The translations under genes and the position numbers were made by a program. A DNA stretch of 64,000 nt from Capra hircus (Eukaryota; Chordata; Mammalia; Artiodactyla; Bovidae). The DNA lies in NCBI RefSeq assembly GCF_001704415.2, contig NC_030813.1, positions 12,108,001-12,172,000 on the forward strand, read 5' to 3'. Below the pieces are notes generated by a model. It searched no databases. It saw only the letters and a program-made list of their open reading frames with translations, and was not told the DNA's origin. Of this stretch, positions 48,637 through 59,175 are shown piece by piece (within the stretch, counting starts at the first letter, position 1; the number at the start of each line of letters is the position of its first letter).

Positions 48637-48789
48637 TGCGCACACTCCCTCGCCGGCGAGCTACTTTCGGACGAGGGAAGTGAGGGCGGCCCTGGGTGAC
48701 AGCGCCGCGGGGCGAGTCCCGGGGAAGCCGCGCGTCTGCTTTCGTCTGGTCCGCCGCGCTCCCAGCCAGGGGGACAGCCCGGACCGAGG

Positions 48790-48854
48790 ATGGCTTCGAC
48801 TACAACCTGCACCAGGTTCACGGACGAGTATCAGCTTTTCGAGGAGCTCGGAAA
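48790..48854 (+). CDS. CAMK2D: CAMK2D coding exon 1 (CaMKII delta, residues 1-22)
   Basis: The exon encodes the N-terminus of CaMKII delta, a serine/threonine kinase activated by calcium/calmodulin that acts in heart and many other tissues as a dodecamer. The ATG is in strong context (A at -3, G at +4) and is the first ATG for about 1.4 kb. The peptide begins [20 protein letters not shown] and ends in the first two bases of Lys22, followed by a GTAAGC donor. MAST distinguishes delta from alpha (MATI), beta (MATTV) and gamma (MATTA). Exon end phase is 2, matching the acceptor of exon 2. Family facts: this segment precedes the glycine-rich ATP loop. I see no frame damage. Confidence 0.96.
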
Positions 48855-50467
48855 GTAAGCGCCTTTGCCGGGTACTCGCACGTCCCCTTTCCAGCAGAGG
48901 GCGGGTCGCGTTACCCCCGACCCACGGGCCTCCCGCGTGGGGCGAGCGAGTTGGGAGACGGGAGGAGAGGGAGGAGGGCCCCCGGTGTGTCGGCTCGGAG
49001 GAAGGTGTTGTCTTAGTAAGAGGAGGGGACGACGAAGGGGAAAGACCTTCCACCCCGGCTGTGGCCCTTTCTGATAATCCTTAGCCCACCTTCTCCCGCT
49101 CCCCCACCCTCCTGCACTAGAGACTTAGTGGATTTACGATCCCTGCAGTTGTAGCTGTCATCCTGAGAAGTGTGCGAGCGCGCGCGCGCGTGCGCGTGTG
49201 TGTATGAAGAGGAAACAAGAACCCATGTAAAATGCAACATAGATCACGTTTTCTGTAAATAGAGATGCCGCCGGGTTCGCCGGCGAGTCAGCCGTACGAC
49301 CCACGTTCAGATGAGAACTCACTGCCCCAGACGGTGCCATATTTATTGATGCCGAAAGTTCAACTTGGCGTAGAGTCTGTTTCGCATCCAGTAGTTGTTC
49401 TGTCCAGGAAAAGAGCCTCCCGAAGGAACTCGACCCCCTGTCCCATATCCACTATTATTCCTTGCACTAGATTACTCGCTTATCATCACCCTTCCTAGGA
49501 TTTACATGAACATCTTCGAGTTCTCTGGGAGGATTTATTTACACAGGCATTGGAAAAGCCCTCTGGAGACTGGGAGAGTGCTTCCCAGGGGTAACCTAAC
49601 GTTGTATGTTGTTTGAAAACGACCTTCTACACCTGACCGACAGGACTACTTGGCAATGTTAAGGAAGGAGACAGGAGACCTACTGAGAACCTGTGCAAAA
49701 GAACCTAGGGGCCGAGCCGTGAACGTTAATTTATGTAGCATCAAACCCAACCCCAGTTCCTCTATCACTAATGTCGAACATTACTTAAGAGGTGCATTTA
49801 TGTGTATGTTGTTGTTTTCTACAGTTGAATTAAAGGACGTGTAAATATCTTTTAAATGTAATGAAGATCATATCCTTATATATTTATGTTGTCTGCTGTG
49901 AAAACATGGAGAATATGTCGGAAGAGCAGCTTAATTCAAATCTCTCCCCTCCCCCAGTCCAAAACAGGGCAGAGAGAAATCACCACAGCAGGATTTGTTA
50001 AACCACACACAAATGTTCCTAAGATTTATTTTAATGAAAACAATCGCCATATTTACTTACTTGGAGCCACATTAATTTTTTTTTTCCTACCAGAATAAAT
50101 AGGCAGCAGATTTTTGCTGCTCCTCTTCAGCTCTTTGCAGGATTTTTTCTCAGAGCATTTGGTGCTGTGTGAGTGTGAATTGTACAATGTTTTCAAATTT
50201 CATGTGCAAACAAGAGTCGTCATTATTGGCAGTTCCTTTCATTTTGTTGATTAATAATGCGTGCTCCCAGTTAAGTAAAATTTATTTTTGTTCTTCAACG
50301 TTAAAGAAGGTCTGAGTTTCCAGGAAGGATTGTTCGTTTTCTAGTTATTACTATATGGTGCACTGATATTTGACAGTTCACTAAATTCAATAAAAATATT
50401 CAGATGTAAGTTTTTAATAGAATATCAAGCTGATTATACTGATGACCTGCTAATTATTGGTTTTCAG
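48855..50467 (+). other. CAMK2D: CAMK2D intron 1
   Basis: 1,613-bp GT-AG intron (donor GTAAGC, acceptor ttttcag). Its first 300 bases continue the CpG-rich region. It contains no recognised transposable element, an alternating purine-pyrimidine tract at 49178-49206, and T-rich sequence towards the 3' end. Open frames in the GC-rich start (for example 49265-49498) have no recognisable content. Confidence 0.9.
49178..49206 (+). repeat. Alternating GC/GT tract, Z-DNA-prone
   Basis: 29 bases of strict purine-pyrimidine alternation (GC units passing into GT units) about 325 bp after coding exon 1. Such tracts are known to adopt Z-DNA under negative supercoiling and are often length-polymorphic. 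Confidence 0.85.
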
Positions 50468-50562
50468 GGGGGCATTCTCAGTGGTGAGAAGATGTATGAA
50501 AATCCCTACTGGACAAGAATATGCTGCCAAAATTATCAACACCAAAAAGCTTTCTGCTAGGG
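50468..50562 (+). CDS. CAMK2D: CAMK2D coding exon 2 (ATP-binding lobe, residues 22-54)
   Basis: This 95-bp exon completes Lys22 and encodes GKGAFSVVRR (glycine-rich loop, Gly21 to Val28), CMKIPTGQEY, and AAKIINTKKLSAR, in which Lys43 is the invariant ATP-anchoring lysine of the kinase N-lobe. CMKIPTGQEY is specific to delta; alpha, beta and gamma differ here. The acceptor is ttttcag and the donor GTGGGT. The exon ends after the first base of codon 54, which is aspartate in the known protein. Its length is not a multiple of three, so skipping would shift the frame. Exon 3 is not found in the remaining 13.4 kb, which fits the known large size of this gene. Confidence 0.96.
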
Positions 50563-52385
50563 GTGGGTATTTTCAACCACATATATGTTAATTGTGCATT
50601 TGTCGTGTTGGTTATTGGTTCTGTTGTATGTTGGTTGTGTTCTATGTAAATAAGTCATTTAGTTATAATTGTAGCTGTAGGTATCATATTACCTTTTGAG
50701 ATTATTTCCTTCCTGAGTGCTTCTTGGTTTGTGCAGTTTAAAAATGTGACAAAATACCATTGTTACTTGATAAATTGTTATTAAAATCTTACCTTTTCCG
50801 TGGGTAATAACATAACTAACTACATTTTAAAGCAAATACATGTCACTAAGTGCAATTTGCCTTTCGCTCCACTGTGAAATAACTTTCAGAAAAACCCTGG
50901 AATGGAAAAATGTAAGTCTCACAACTGTCATTATTCCCTTTTGCTTTTGAGAGGAAAAATAGGTCATAACTCAGTTAAATCATATATTTCAGTTGTAGTT
51001 ACACTTGAACTTAATTCATTAAGGTATATTTAACAGTAATGGCTTTGGGAGGAACATTTTATGGTTGCTATATTCCAGGAAATTCAGCTTGATTTTGATG
51101 TTTCTGAGTGCAGTTTAGACCTTTACTTGATCATCTGCAGTAAGACTTCTCACTCATGTAATGTATTTTACACATGCTTTATAACTGCAAAGATAATTCA
51201 TACTCATAAAATAGTTGTTGACATAAGCAAAAAACTTGGAGGGGTCTCATTGCATTCTTTTTATTTTGTTGAACTCATGCAAAAGTACTTATACCGAAAG
51301 GTTCGGCTTTCCAATTATTGTGAGCACGTGTCTAAGGTATTAATATTTTCATGGGAATTTATGGTTTGATGAAATTAAAATGAAGAAAATGCCATAGTGT
51401 AAGCCCCTTTCAGTGACCTGATTTAAGTAATGAGAAAAGAAATCCCATCAGGGTTGCTTTTCTTCTTTAATTTGTCTTCTAAAAAGTGTTGCTTCCTAGT
51501 ATCTGGTATCATTGTATCTGGTCTCTGCCATAATTTTTATTTTTTTTTCCTCCTTTTTGTTGCAGATTCTGCTTTTAATGTGTAATTTAGGTTGACATTT
51601 CAGTTTATTCATTTAAGTGAAACTTTGTATTTCTTTCACCTGATTTTAATGAGTCTGAGGACCATCTTACATGTAAAAGTAACCAGCACCATAGATTCAG
51701 GACAGGAAGACTAATAGGATACAGGTTATGCTCAATTATGTTCTCTTTTTCCACTTCTGTCTACTCCACAGGAAGATTTTTAATGGTAAAAAGGAGTTGC
51801 TATTGTACATGGCAGTTTAGTGTAGAAAAGAAAAATGCAAAAATGTAGTCAGATTCTTTCAGCGCTTATATGATTCCTTCCTGTATGCTTGACACTTTTG
51901 GCAAGAGTGGGGGTATCAGTTCTTTTAGAGGTGTTAAAACACCTATCGCCTATCTTTCTGTGGCTTTAACATTTTCTCTTAAAATAAATGTCTTGTGTTT
52001 CATTTTTACTAATTTCTTCATTAGAATCATCCCTTTTCGTCCACCACCTTTCACACTGGCTACACCAGGATGGTAAACACCCCTGTCTCTGCTCACATAC
52101 GTTTCATTTTACTTTTGCTTCAAACGTATGAAGATAAGTCTTCTCTAGGCTGCTGAAACGCTTTGCTGCTTTTCTGCTGATGTTCCTCACTTGTTCAGAC
52201 TCTGCTTTCAACAACAATGTACCCCACAGCTACCTTGCCCCTTCCGGATTTAATGATCTTAATTGTTCCAGTTATATTTAGGGAAAATAGTTAGGGCTAA
52301 AATACTTGCTTCATGTTCTCCCTTTTCAATTTTCTTGTGACTTTGAGCAAGTTTCTTAACCTGCTGAAGAAGGAGGTGAAGGAGG

Positions 52386-52570
52386 TGACTCTGGAACTAG
52401 ATGCCCTGGATTTAAGTTAAGATTCCTCTACCTGTGATTTGTGTGATCTTGTGCAGTTTACATACTTTCCATGAGCCTCATTTTTCTCATCTGTAGAACT
52501 GAGTAATAACTCTTTTATAGGGTTTTTGTGACAATTAAGTGACTTAAGATGCATTCCATGAATATAAGCT
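52386..52570 (+). mobile_element. MIR SINE
   Basis: Ordered MIR blocks: ctctacctgtgatttgtgtg, atcttgtgcagtttacatac, gcctcatttttctcatctgt, and ggtttttgtgacaattaagt. Confidence 0.6.
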
Positions 52571-52654
52571 GCTATTATCTTATTGAGTTGTTGTAAAGAT
52601 TAAATTAAATTGTGACAATTTAAATTATAAATCTAGTTGGCAGCCTTGATTTAG

Positions 52655-52860
52655 CTGTGAGAACCCAATTTGAATCTTGGCTCTATTACTAGTGTACTCA
52701 GTATGTAAATTTGGTTCTGTCACGTAACTTTTTTGACCTCAGGTTGTTCTTCAGTAAAGTGGGCGAAAAAAATCCCCGTATGGTGTCATGGGTGGTTTTG
52801 AAGATTCAGTGAATTTTATGAGAATCACTTCTAAAATGCAAAATGCTGTGTCAGTTTTAC
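52655..52860 (+). mobile_element. MIR SINE
   Basis: Second, more diverged MIR: aatcttggctctattactag, ctgtcacgtaacttttttga, cctcaggttgttcttcagta and a ggttttgaagattcagtga block. Confidence 0.5.
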
Positions 52861-55639
52861 CTGTTACTTCTCATATGATATTGTTGTACTTTTCCTTCAA
52901 AATGTTCAATTTATTTTGTATTGTCATGCTGATTAGAGTAGTTTATAAAATATTTGTACCTATGCATGTATATATTTGTTAAACCTCTACTCAAGCTATA
53001 AAGTCTTAATGGAAAAACACTATGCTTTCTTTTTTTTTTTTTTACTATAACATTTCTACCCCATCGAGGATGTTAGGAGGGGTTCATTACAGAGTAACTA
53101 GAATCACATGTGGCTGTTAGGTGGTTTGTAAAGGGGTTAGATGCCTAGTTCATTCCTAAGAATAAGCAAATACAGGATGTAAAGAAGTCTGTAAGGTTGT
53201 ATACTGAGAGCTCGTGGTTAAAAATATGAATTCTCCTTTCAGAGCACTCCCTTCCCAGATTATGATTTTAAAAAATTTCTTTTGCAGAAAAAAAATTTTA
53301 ATTAAGGGGAAATGTAGAATAAAATGCAAAATAACATTTTCACCCCAAGGTAATGAAAAAAAATTTTTTTTTGGTTGCACATGGCAGATTTTGTGAAACA
53401 TGTAAATGTTTTGTACAAATTTTTTTTTTGTATTTGAAATGCCATGCCTTTTGTAAGTCCCAGTTTTACGCCTGTTTGTTTCAAAGACCAAGCAGGTCTT
53501 CCAACTCCATGTTCTTTAAGTGTAACATTACAGCTGAAAAAAAAGGCCATTGTCTGTACATCTAAGACCATTAGAGAATTGCCAGAAATTTGGCTACATT
53601 CCTGGACAAATTTGCACCTCCAGCTATACTGTCACCTATGCATTTTTCTGTGCCTTGAACTTAGTGGATTTTGAGCAAACAATTTGTCACTTTACCTGCC
53701 AGCTGTTAGTCACATACATCATGTTTGGGAGACTCAGTAAGAAATTCTTTCCTTTTGCATTAACACATTCAAAGAGCATTCATTATACAATGGATCAGAT
53801 AGAGAGGCACATTACAATATAGTTGACTTGTTTTTAAAAGAAGAAATAGTGTAGATGTGTTTCAAGCATCTGATATTTTATATGTAACTTCTGTCCTCTA
53901 AAATTTTTTTGTTAGCTTGCTAACATTTACTAAGAAGACATGCTTAGTAAATCGTGGGTAGTGATAATAGAATTTTCTCATATTATTAGGATGAGAATTA
54001 GAAATTATCATTTTGATCAGTTAGGTTAGTAGTTAACAAATGCTAATTTGCCTTGCTGTTTTGATTTTTTTGTCTATGTTGATGTTCTTATAACTAAGTT
54101 ATTGTCAGATTATGAAAAGTCCATGAAGGACTGTGATCGCAGTTCAGAATCCAGTGCATTGAAGCTTCTGAAGGTTAGATGTCTTTAGAAATAGTACATG
54201 TGATTTTCTTATTTTAAAACTTGTGGTAAACGATTTTTTATGGCACTACTGATTTCTTGCCGTTCATCTCTTGATGAATTTTTTGATCTTTAGAAACCAT
54301 GTCTTACTATATAGTCTGTGATACACTATGTTGTTGTTTTGTAAAATATTGAAAAGTACAGTAGAAGCTTGAAATAATATGTTATTACAAGTATATTTTA
54401 CCTCTATTGCTGAAGTTAAAAAGGGGTTTCATTTTATGTAAAATTTCAGATACAATGCAAGTGGATAATTTTGATCTTTGCTGGTTTTGTTAATTTGTAG
54501 ATTGATATTACTAGAACATGAATCAGGATTTTATGAACTGTTGGATCATGTACACAAAATTAAGTCTCAGCTATGAAATCTGAATTCTGCATTTATGTTC
54601 CTAAGTAAGGATATCAACTCAATATAAAAATTAAAATATAGTAATTACTTCGAGTTTTTTCCATCACGAGTTATCGTAAAGCACGTAATAGGATTTTCTT
54701 GGACATTTAACTTCTTTTGTTAACTAGAATCTTAATTTGTGAGTCTTTTCCTTAGGCTGATACAGAGGCAGGCCAACTCCTAGTGTCTCTAGGGCTGGGT
54801 TGGCGTTTCTTTTTTTTCTAAGATATCTGACCCTTCTCGTTTATTGGAGTATGGTGTGTACAGTGTTTTTTTCATAAATTATTGACAGTTAATTGCCAGT
54901 TAGTTAATTGGTGGTTTACATGGAAAGCTGTGTTAAAGCTTTTAAGTCATAATAGTATCATTTAGTGAACTGTACTGTGATACATTAAATGGGAGTCTTA
55001 GCAAAATATTTTTACTCTGAAATATACCTTTATATTTTATTACTTTATAGATTACTAAGCACCTTGACAAAGGTGACCTCATTTTATGTTTTTATTTGAT
55101 AAATATTTAATGATTAAAATGGGCAGAATGTTAGGAATAATAAGGCCATCTACACAAATAGACATCATAGAAGACATAAGTGGTGTTTTAAGTCTAGCAT
55201 GAATAAAGTGCTGTGGAATTTCCAAGGAGGGAAAGATTGTTTCTGCCAAGGGAGATGAAGGAAAGCTTTTATATAATATAAATTTAAATATTTAAAACCA
55301 TGATGCAGATGGGTTCAAGTACCAAAGTCTAAATAAACAATTTGGAGAGTGTTCAAAATGGTTTAGATATCTGATTATAATGAAAGTTATTTTATTCATA
55401 TGGTACTTTTGTTAAAACTATCAGTAAAAAGTTATTTTTGTTGTAGAAAATGTTTTAGGTTATAACTGGTTATGATTCCAGTTAAAGTAGGTATCTCAAT
55501 ACATCTTAAGGTGAACTCGTAGACCTTTCACCTGCTATAACCTCTTTCTTTAGGATAGGGAAAAAGCTGATAGGTTTGGAGGAGGGAGAGCACAGCTCTG
55601 TTGTTTGGTTTTGATTTTGAAATCAACTATTCTTGTTTA

Positions 55640-55860
55640 TGGGGCTTCCAAGGTGGCGCTAGTGATAGAGAACCCACCTGCCAATGCAGGAAACAGAAGT
55701 GGGTTTGATCCCTGGGTCCTGGAAGATTCCCTCCAGTATATTGCATGGCACCTCACTCCAGTATTGTTGCCTGCAGAATCCCATGGACAGTGGAGCCTGG
55801 CAGGCTACTGTCCATAGGGTTGCAAAGAGTCAGACATGACTGAAGTGACTTAGCACGCAA
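55640..55860 (+). mobile_element. Bov-tA SINE
   Basis: Head gggcttccaaggtggcgcta and ccaatgcaggaaacagaagt, then a Bov-A body ending cagacatgactgaagtgact. It is the first ruminant-specific insertion downstream of CAMK2D exon 2. Confidence 0.85.
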
Positions 55861-56869
55861 TGTTATTTATACACAATCATGGAACATTATAATTGATTTT
55901 TTTTTTTTTTTTTTAGTTAGGTGAACCCCTTTTCTAATACTGTCTCATGTTAACAACATATGAGATTGCTTGTTACCACCAAAATCAATAACAATAATCT
56001 AATAGAAATGCTATGGCCATTATTTAAAGAACACCTTCTAAGTGACATGTATATATTTATAAGACATTTTATTGAATCCACACTGCAGCCTTTAGAGAGG
56101 CAATATTATCTCCATTTATAAATAGTTACTAAGAGTTACTTTTACTAAATGGCAGAGTCAAGAATTTCAGCCCAGGCTTCTGTCTCTCTAAAGCCTGAAT
56201 CTTGCCATCACACATCCTGTTCCTTGCTGTTACAGAAAGCTTAACCTTTCTGTATTGATCTGTATGTGCTTGACTCATCTCCCCGGTAAACTTCAGATTC
56301 CTTTATAAAAAGGACTATTCCTTTATAAAAAGTCTTATACATTTTACATTTCCAATGCAATGTATGGAATTGGCTGTTTGGGTTTCCAACTTGTGAGAGA
56401 AGATAGTCTTTTAATTGCTGCAGTAACATAAGATCAAATTAAAGTTTCAAAAGGCGTCCCCATGCTAATTTGTGAAAGGAAAACAATGTAGTGAAAAATC
56501 TTATTAAAGTGGTAGAAAGTGATTACAGAAGAATGAGATACTTTGGTGAACTTAATATATTAACTGATTAAAAATATCTTAATATACAGTGAGTTCTTAG
56601 GATTACTTCTTCTAAATGATTTACTTGTTGCTCAGAAAAAGCACTCAGCCCTTAACCAAAGCCCAGAGAAACCTGCTGATAAAGGCATACTCCTTCTCTG
56701 GCTCATTTTGTTTGGTCAGTGAAGAATGGAAGACAGATGCTTCTTGCATTGTTTCTTCTTGGACAACACTGTTATGTGTGTCAGTTCGCACGGAAGTGTA
56801 GCAAATGAAAGAAAAATACAAAACTGTTAAATTTTTTATTGTTGGAAAAATAACTCTTAGGTATAGCAA

Positions 56870-58668
56870 GTAGTGTGTGCTAAGTTGCTTCAGTCGTGTT
56901 CAACTCTTTGCGACCCCATGGATTATAGCCTGATAGGCAAGATGGGCACAATAAAGGACAGAAATGGTAGGAACCTAACAGAGACAGAAGATATTAAAAA
57001 GAGGTGGCAACAATACACAGAAGAACTATACAAAAAGTATCATAAGGACCCAGATAACACGATGGTGTGATCACCCATCTAGAGCCAGACATCCTGGAAT
57101 GCGGTCAAGTGGGCCTTAGGAAGCATCACTACAAAGCTAGTGGAAGTGATGGAATTCCAGTTGAGCTGTTTCAAATCCTGAAAGATGATGATGTGAAAAT
57201 GCTGCACTCAGTATGCCAGTAAATATGGAAAATTCAACAGTGGCCACAGGATTGGAAAAGGTGAGTTTTCCTTCCAATCCCAAAGAAGGGCAATGCTAAA
57301 GAATGTTCAAACTACCACACAATTGCACTTATCTCACAAGCTAGCAAAGTAATGTTCAAAATTCTCCAAGCCAGGCTTCAACAGTATGTGAACTATGAAC
57401 TTCCAGATGTTCAAGCTGGATTTAGAAAAGGTAGAGGAACCAGAGATCAAATTGCCATCATCTGTTGGATCATCGAAAAAGCAAGAGAGTTCCAGAAAAA
57501 CATCTACTTCTGTTTTATTCACTGTGCCAAAGCCTTTGACTGTGTGGATCACGACAAACTGTGGAAAATTCTGAAAGATGGGAATACCAGACCACCTTTC
57601 CTGCCTCTGAGAAATCTGTATGCAGGCCAGGAAGCAACAGTTAAAACTGAACATGGAACGACAGACTGGCTCCAAATAGGGAAAGGAGTACGTCAAGGCT
57701 GTATATTGTCACCCTGCTTATTTAACTTATATGCAGAGGACATCATGAGAAATGCTGGGCTGGATGAAACACAAGCTGGAATCAAGATTGCTGAGAGAAA
57801 TATCAGTAACTTCAGATATGCAGATGACACCACCTTTATGGCAGAAAGTGAAGAGGAACTAATTTTCTTGATGAAAGTGAAAAAGTTGGCTTAAAACTCA
57901 ACATTCAGAAAACTAAGATCAAGGCATCTGGTTCCATCACTTCATGGCAAATAGATGGGGAAACAGTGGAAACAGTGTCAGACTTTACTTTTGGGGGCTC
58001 CAAAATCACTGCAGATGGTGATGGCAGCCATGAAATTAAAAGACGCTTACTCCTTGGAAGAAAAGTTATGACCAACCTACACTGCATATTACAAAGCAGA
58101 GGCAATTCTGCCAACAAAGGTCCGTCTAGTCAAAGCTATGGCTTTTTCAGTAGTCCTGTATGGATGCGAGAGTTGGACTGTAAAGCTGAGCACTGAAGAA
58201 TTGACGCTTTTGGACTGCGGTGCTGGAGAAGACTCTTGAGAGTCCCTTGGACTGCAAGGAGATCCAGCCAGTCCATGCTAAAGGAGATCAGTCCTGGGTG
58301 TTCACTGGAAGGACTGATGCTAAAACTGAAACTCCAATACTTAGGCTACCTATTGTGAAGAACTGACTCATTGAAAAGACCTGATGCTGGGAAAGATTGA
58401 AGGCAGGAGGAGAAGGGGGTGACAGAGGATGAGATGGTTGGATGCCATCACCAACTCGATGGACATGAGTTTGAGCAAGCTCTGGGAGTTCGTGATGGAC
58501 AGGGAAGCCTGGTGTGCTGCAGTCCATGGGGTCACAAAGAGTCGGACATGACTGAGCCACTGAACTGAACTGAGGCTTCTCTGTCTACAGGGTTCTCCAG
58601 GCAAGAATACTGGAGTTGGTTTCCATTCCCTTCTCCAGAGGATCTTCCCAACCTAGGGATTGAACACA
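56870..58668 (-). mobile_element. Bov-tA SINE interrupted by BovB
   Basis: The reverse-strand Bov-A body begins at 56870 (gtgtgtgctaagttgcttca), reaches the ccaggctc position at 56938, and resumes at 58573 with aggcttctctgtctacaggg through gatcttcccaacctagggat. BovB copy 8 lies between the halves. Confidence 0.88.
56935..58572 (+). mobile_element. BovB LINE, 5'-truncated copy 8 (in intron 2, sense)
   Basis: Begins in the linker before RT (aggcaagatgggcacaataa) and ends with the gaactgaactg tail. RT pieces at 57352-57894 show AKAFDCVDHDKLWKIL, GVRQGCILSPCLFNLYAE and an intact RYADDTTFMAES box, but a deletion of about 19 bases relative to other copies near 57870-57890 breaks the frame, and the C-terminal part is also shifted. 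aggc is present at both junctions (56935-56938 and 58573-58576). It is in the sense orientation of CAMK2D. Confidence 0.92.
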
Positions 58669-58879
58669 CACAGAGTATAAAGGTATCAAGGAAATGGATA
58701 ATAGATATGGTATAGACTGGATTTCCTGAAGAGATTTATGAGTGAGATTGTGTTTGGAATGGTAAATGGGCCTGACGGAAGAGGGAGAAATGGTCGGCCA
58801 GGTAGAGTAAAGCAGCCTGTTCAAAGGCAGAGAGAAAGTCCTGATCTACCCTGCAGATGCGGTGAGGACACCTGGTGCT

Positions 58880-59175
58880 GTTGGAATCCTTTCTCCTTTA
58901 AGGCCCAGTTCAGGCGTTGCCTCCCCGGTGAAGCTGTCTCTGAGTACTCCACACCTCCTTTGCTTCTCTAGACAGATATGATTATTTTTCTCATCCTCTG
59001 AATAGCTTCTTCATGTTTCTTTAGGAGCTTGTCACACTTCCCCCCTTATATTATGGTTATTTATGTTGTAACTTTCAAGCATTTTGTGGACATTCTAAAA
59101 TTTATCTTTGGATCTGTGCCTGGCACAGTAATTACATTATTGAGTATACTTGTAAATGTTTGTTGAATGGGTAAA
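58880..59175 (+). mobile_element. L2 LINE 3' end
   Basis: tttaaggcccagttcaggcg, cctccccggtgaagctgtct, cttgtcacacttcccccctt, tctgtgcctggcacagtaat and aatgtttgttgaatgggtaa follow L2 3' order closely. This is one of the clearer L2 copies. Confidence 0.75.

Larger units (their letters stand above)
47200..48789 (+). promoter_or_regulatory. CAMK2D: CpG-rich promoter and leader region of CAMK2D
   Basis: GC content and CpG density rise sharply here, with no TATA box evident near the coding exon. Several GC boxes are present (47253-47261, 47503-47510, 47591-47599, 48624-48636). No ATG occurs on the plus strand between about 47396 and the CAMK2D ATG at 48790, so any transcript started in this interval would use that ATG first. 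The transcription start cannot be placed from sequence. The distal sites at 47203-47289 could mark an upstream start, a noncoding first exon, or a separate divergent transcript. Confidence 0.8.

Noticed and set aside
50474..50490. GTGAGA inside exon 2 as a cryptic splice donor
   Set aside because: It encodes the conserved Val-Arg of the glycine-rich loop in CaMKII; nothing in the sequence suggests it is used.
51061..51369. 102-codon open frame in CAMK2D intron 2
   Set aside because: No known domain, no splice context, AT-rich composition like the surrounding intron.
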